The notes beneath the pieces are model-generated. The model was given only the letters and a program-made list of their open reading frames with translations, was not told the DNA's origin and searched no databases. From positions 6,386,001 through 6,450,000 of the forward strand of contig NZ_CP180355.1 of assembly GCF_048007035.1 (NCBI RefSeq): a stretch of DNA of 64,000 nt, in the 5' to 3' direction. Shown piece by piece: positions 61,884 through 64,000 of this stretch. Origin of the DNA: Imperialibacter sp963977595. GTDB taxonomy: Bacteria > Bacteroidota > Bacteroidia > Cytophagales > Cyclobacteriaceae. The first letter of the stretch is position 1. Each line of letters begins with the position of its first letter. The position numbers were made by a program, and so were the translations under genes.

Positions 61884-64000
61884 TCAGAATTTAAAATTAT
61901 ATGAAACTGAGGGAATGATTGTGCCCAGCACAGAATACCTGATGGTTTCCGTTTGGCTGGGGTCCAGAGCGCTTTGTCTGAAAAGGTAAGAATAGGCGTT
62001 CCTCCTGGCATATACATTGTAGATGGAAAACGTCCAGCTACTTTTAAACTTCCTGTCGAGACTTTTCCTGCTCACGTAAGTTGTCGACACATCCAACCTG
62101 TGGTAGTCGGAAAGCCTGCCTTGATTACGTTTTGAGAAATTGGGCACTATCACGCCATCATAAACATATTTTGCGTCTGGCAGGGTTACGGGGCGCCCTG
62201 TGCTGAAATTGAACGTAGCAGAGAAGCTCCACTGCCTGCCTTCGTCATAAATACTGACCACTGAAACATCATGGGTCCTATCATAGTCGCTGGGGAAAAA
62301 ATCACCATCATTGAGTGTTTCTTCCACCGTTGCTCCCTTTATCTGCGTCTCTGCTCTCGACAGGGTATAACTTACCCAGCCACGAAGCACTCCCTCGGGT
62401 TTCCGCACCAGTAGCTCAGTACCATAGGCCCTTCCCACTCCGGTAAGCACCTCTGTTTCAATAGTTTCATTTAATAGTAAGTCGGCACCATTCTTAAACG
62501 CTATTGTATTTGACAGCGACTTGAAATATGCTTCCAGCGAGACTTCCAGGTTCCCATTAAACACATCTCTGTAATAGCCCAATGTCCATTGATTCGACAC
62601 CTCTGGTTTAATATACCTGTCGCTGAGTTTCCATATGTCAGTAGGTGCGGGTGAAATGCTATTAGTAATTCTGTGGATGTATTGATAGTTTTTGTTATAG
62701 CTGGCTTTAAGTATTGAGGCTTCGCTTAATTTATAGCTCGCAACAAGCCTGGGCTCCAACCCTTCATAAAAATCGATAATTTGACCGAATTTATACTGCA
62801 GGGTGTCGACAATCGATGTCCTGCTTTTTGGTAATCCGTTTACGTAAATATACTCATTTGCCGGCCCCAGGTAATAGAAACGAGACCACCTTGCTCCTGC
62901 CACCGCTTCAATCCGCCTGCTCCACTTCTTCTCCCAACTACCATACAGGGCAGGCTCCACGGCGTGCTCCGAGCTCAGTTTTATTTCCACCACCGAGGCG
63001 TCTTCCGTAAGGGGTATTCTGTCTCCGGGATTGAGCCTGTGAATAATCGATGAGTAGCCAAAATTGTAGGTATTATCGGGGTTTGAATAAAAATTGAAAT
63101 CGGACTTAAAGGCGTAGTTGAAGATGTAAGACGTTCCTATGAAATTGGAAATTTCGGAAGGATCTTCCGTTTTATAGCTGTACTCACTCAGCGTGAATGT
63201 ATGATTGCTGAACAGACGGTTTCCAAAAATGTGGTTCCATCGGGCAATCAGCGCACTATTGCCCCAGGTTCGCTGAAATGTTTCTCCAATCTTGTTCCGG
63301 TCTTTCCCAACATAGCCCGATAGATACACCTTATTTTTTGAGTTCAAATCGTAGTTGAGTTTCATATTGAAATCAGCAAAGTTCAGCGTACTCCTCCTTA
63401 CATTGTTGTCGCCCAGCTCATAATTGATATTAAACAATGACGACCTCACCGATGTCAGGAATGAGCTTTTCCCTTTTACAAGGGGCCCTTCCGCCACCAG
63501 CCTGCCTGACAAAAGCCCAACCCCTCCAGAAAAGGCAAATCGTTCCTTGTTGCCCTCCCTCTGCCGCACACTCACCACTGAAGACGTTCTGCCGCCGTAG
63601 GACGCCGGTATATCACCTTTATATATTTCTATGTCGTTGATAGCCTCAGGGTTGAAAACGCCCACTAGTCCAAAAAAATGAGATGTATTGAAAATGACGG
63701 CCTCATCCAGCAGGATCAGGTTATTGTCAGCCGAGCCACCTCTGACATTAATTCCTGTAGCATCCTCGCCCACGTTCCTGATGCCGGGAAGCAACAAGGC
63801 TCCCTGTAGCACATCCACTTCGCTGAGAAAATAGGGAATCTTTCCGAAGATGTTCCGGCTTATCTTGTGATAGCCAGTGTTTTTAGTGGTCAGCAAAATG
63901 TCAAAATCTTTCGGAGAAACTACCAATTCGGGCAAATTGGCCTTTGCTGACTTAAGTGAAAAGTTTTGTTCTATCGACTCCGCCAAAGCCAACCTGGTCT
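61884..64000 (-). CDS. TonB-dependent outer-membrane receptor, 5' end outside the window
   Basis: The frame runs off the window, so the signal peptide and any N-terminal carboxypeptidase-like domain are missing; the apparent TTG start at 63992 is not the gene start. Plug domain near the visible N-terminus: SEVDVLQGALLLPGIRNVGE, NVRGGSADNNLILLDEAVIF and EIYKGDIPASYGGRTSSVVSV. The rest (about 180-702) is a 22-strand barrel, ending VSYNFKF with a terminal Phe as in outer-membrane barrel proteins. It imports a ligand with TonB energy. Co-transcribed with the DUF4249 lipoprotein. Confidence 0.93.
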   Translation of the reverse strand, partial: TRLALAESIEQNFSLKSAKANLPELVVSPKDFDILLTTKNTGYHKISRNIFGKIPYFLSEVDVLQGALLLPGIRNVGEDATGINVRGGSADNNLILLDEAVIFNTSHFFGLVGVFNPEAINDIEIYKGDIPASYGGRTSSVVSVRQREGNKERFAFSGGVGLLSGRLVAEGPLVKGKSSFLTSVRSSLFNINYELGDNNVRRSTLNFADFNMKLNYDLNSKNKVYLSGYVGKDRNKIGETFQRTWGNSALIARWNHIFGNRLFSNHTFTLSEYSYKTEDPSEISNFIGTSYIFNYAFKSDFNFYSNPDNTYNFGYSSIIHRLNPGDRIPLTEDASVVEIKLSSEHAVEPALYGSWEKKWSRRIEAVAGARWSRFYYLGPANEYIYVNGLPKSRTSIVDTLQYKFGQIIDFYEGLEPRLVASYKLSEASILKASYNKNYQYIHRITNSISPAPTDIWKLSDRYIKPEVSNQWTLGYYRDVFNGNLEVSLEAYFKSLSNTIAFKNGADLLLNETIETEVLTGVGRAYGTELLVRKPEGVLRGWVSYTLSRAETQIKGATVEETLNDGDFFPSDYDRTHDVSVVSIYDEGRQWSFSATFNFSTGRPVTLPDAKYVYDGVIVPNFSKRNQGRLSDYHRLDVSTTYVSRKSLDRKFKSSWTFSIYNVYARRNAYSYLFRQSALDPSQTETIRYSVLGTIIPSVSYNFKF

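Overview
The window looks like chromosomal DNA from a free-living member of the Bacteroidota, probably of the Cytophagales type. The support is direct. Two secreted proteins end in type IX secretion (T9SS) sorting domains. Promoters have the Bacteroidota -7 form TAnnTTTG (several read TACCTTTG). A one-piece hybrid two-component regulator is present, as are a TonB-dependent receptor paired with a DUF4249 lipoprotein and a DUF6495 protein. Shine-Dalgarno sequences are mostly weak. I found no rRNA, tRNA, CRISPR array, transposase, integrase or phage gene.

Layout. 1-4.7 kb (+): end of a PLP Orn/Lys/Arg decarboxylase, an APC permease, an ATP-grasp ligase and a C45-like Ntn acyltransferase, tightly packed and possibly one uncharacterised amine-conjugation pathway. 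4.9-14.4 kb (-): a 2249-residue T9SS adhesin-like protein with near-identical 249-bp tandem repeats, then a LytTR response regulator and a TPR histidine kinase. 14.5-19.9 kb: tandem SRPBCC paralogues, a divergent GlxA/AraC regulator, an ECF sigma factor with a membrane partner, and an ArsR-SRPBCC-VOC operon behind a 16-bp inverted repeat. 20.1-27.3 kb (-): GH28 glycosidase, a coiled-coil membrane protein, an OmpA-domain protein carrying an apparent frameshift, and a hybrid two-component sensor/AraC regulator. 27.6-30.6 kb: an ABC-F ATPase, a DUF4442 hotdog protein and a START protein.

30.7-36.5 kb (+) is a nitrosative-stress and respiration locus. It holds an Rrf2 regulator behind a perfect 36-bp palindrome, a cbb3-type oxidase (CcoN plus a dihaem CcoO-cytochrome fusion) with small membrane subunits, a truncated globin, the di-iron repair protein RIC and a hemerythrin. 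The likely logic is that an Fe-S regulator senses NO or low O2, controls a high-affinity oxidase, and accompanies NO detoxification and Fe-S repair.

36.5-45.3 kb: a secreted two-domain protein, a purple-acid-phosphatase-like lipoprotein, a PqaA-family protein, an M1 aminopeptidase, a 4HB sensory domain without output, and DUF3820. 45.5-47.4 kb: a tandem triplication of an unrecognised secreted protein family with two cysteines and a His-rich C-terminus. 47.4-53.8 kb: a thiol-redox lipoprotein, a DUF4136 lipoprotein, a second ABC-F protein, DUF6495, a DEAD-box helicase with a DEFD motif, a fatty-acid desaturase and an ECF sigma factor. 53.85-54.43 kb is non-coding, with an isolated strong hairpin and a cluster of DnaA-box-like 9-mers. 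54.4-64 kb: a DUF6503-like lipoprotein, an orphan ABC ATPase behind a Prc/CtpA protease, a DUF2807 protein, a T9SS-exported PGRP amidase, a small ORF, and DUF4249 with a TonB-dependent receptor that runs off the window.

Two genes (ompA-like at 22.4 kb and ccoN at 31.7 kb) each need a one-base correction to read like their families. These are either sequence errors, real lesions, or sites of slippage.
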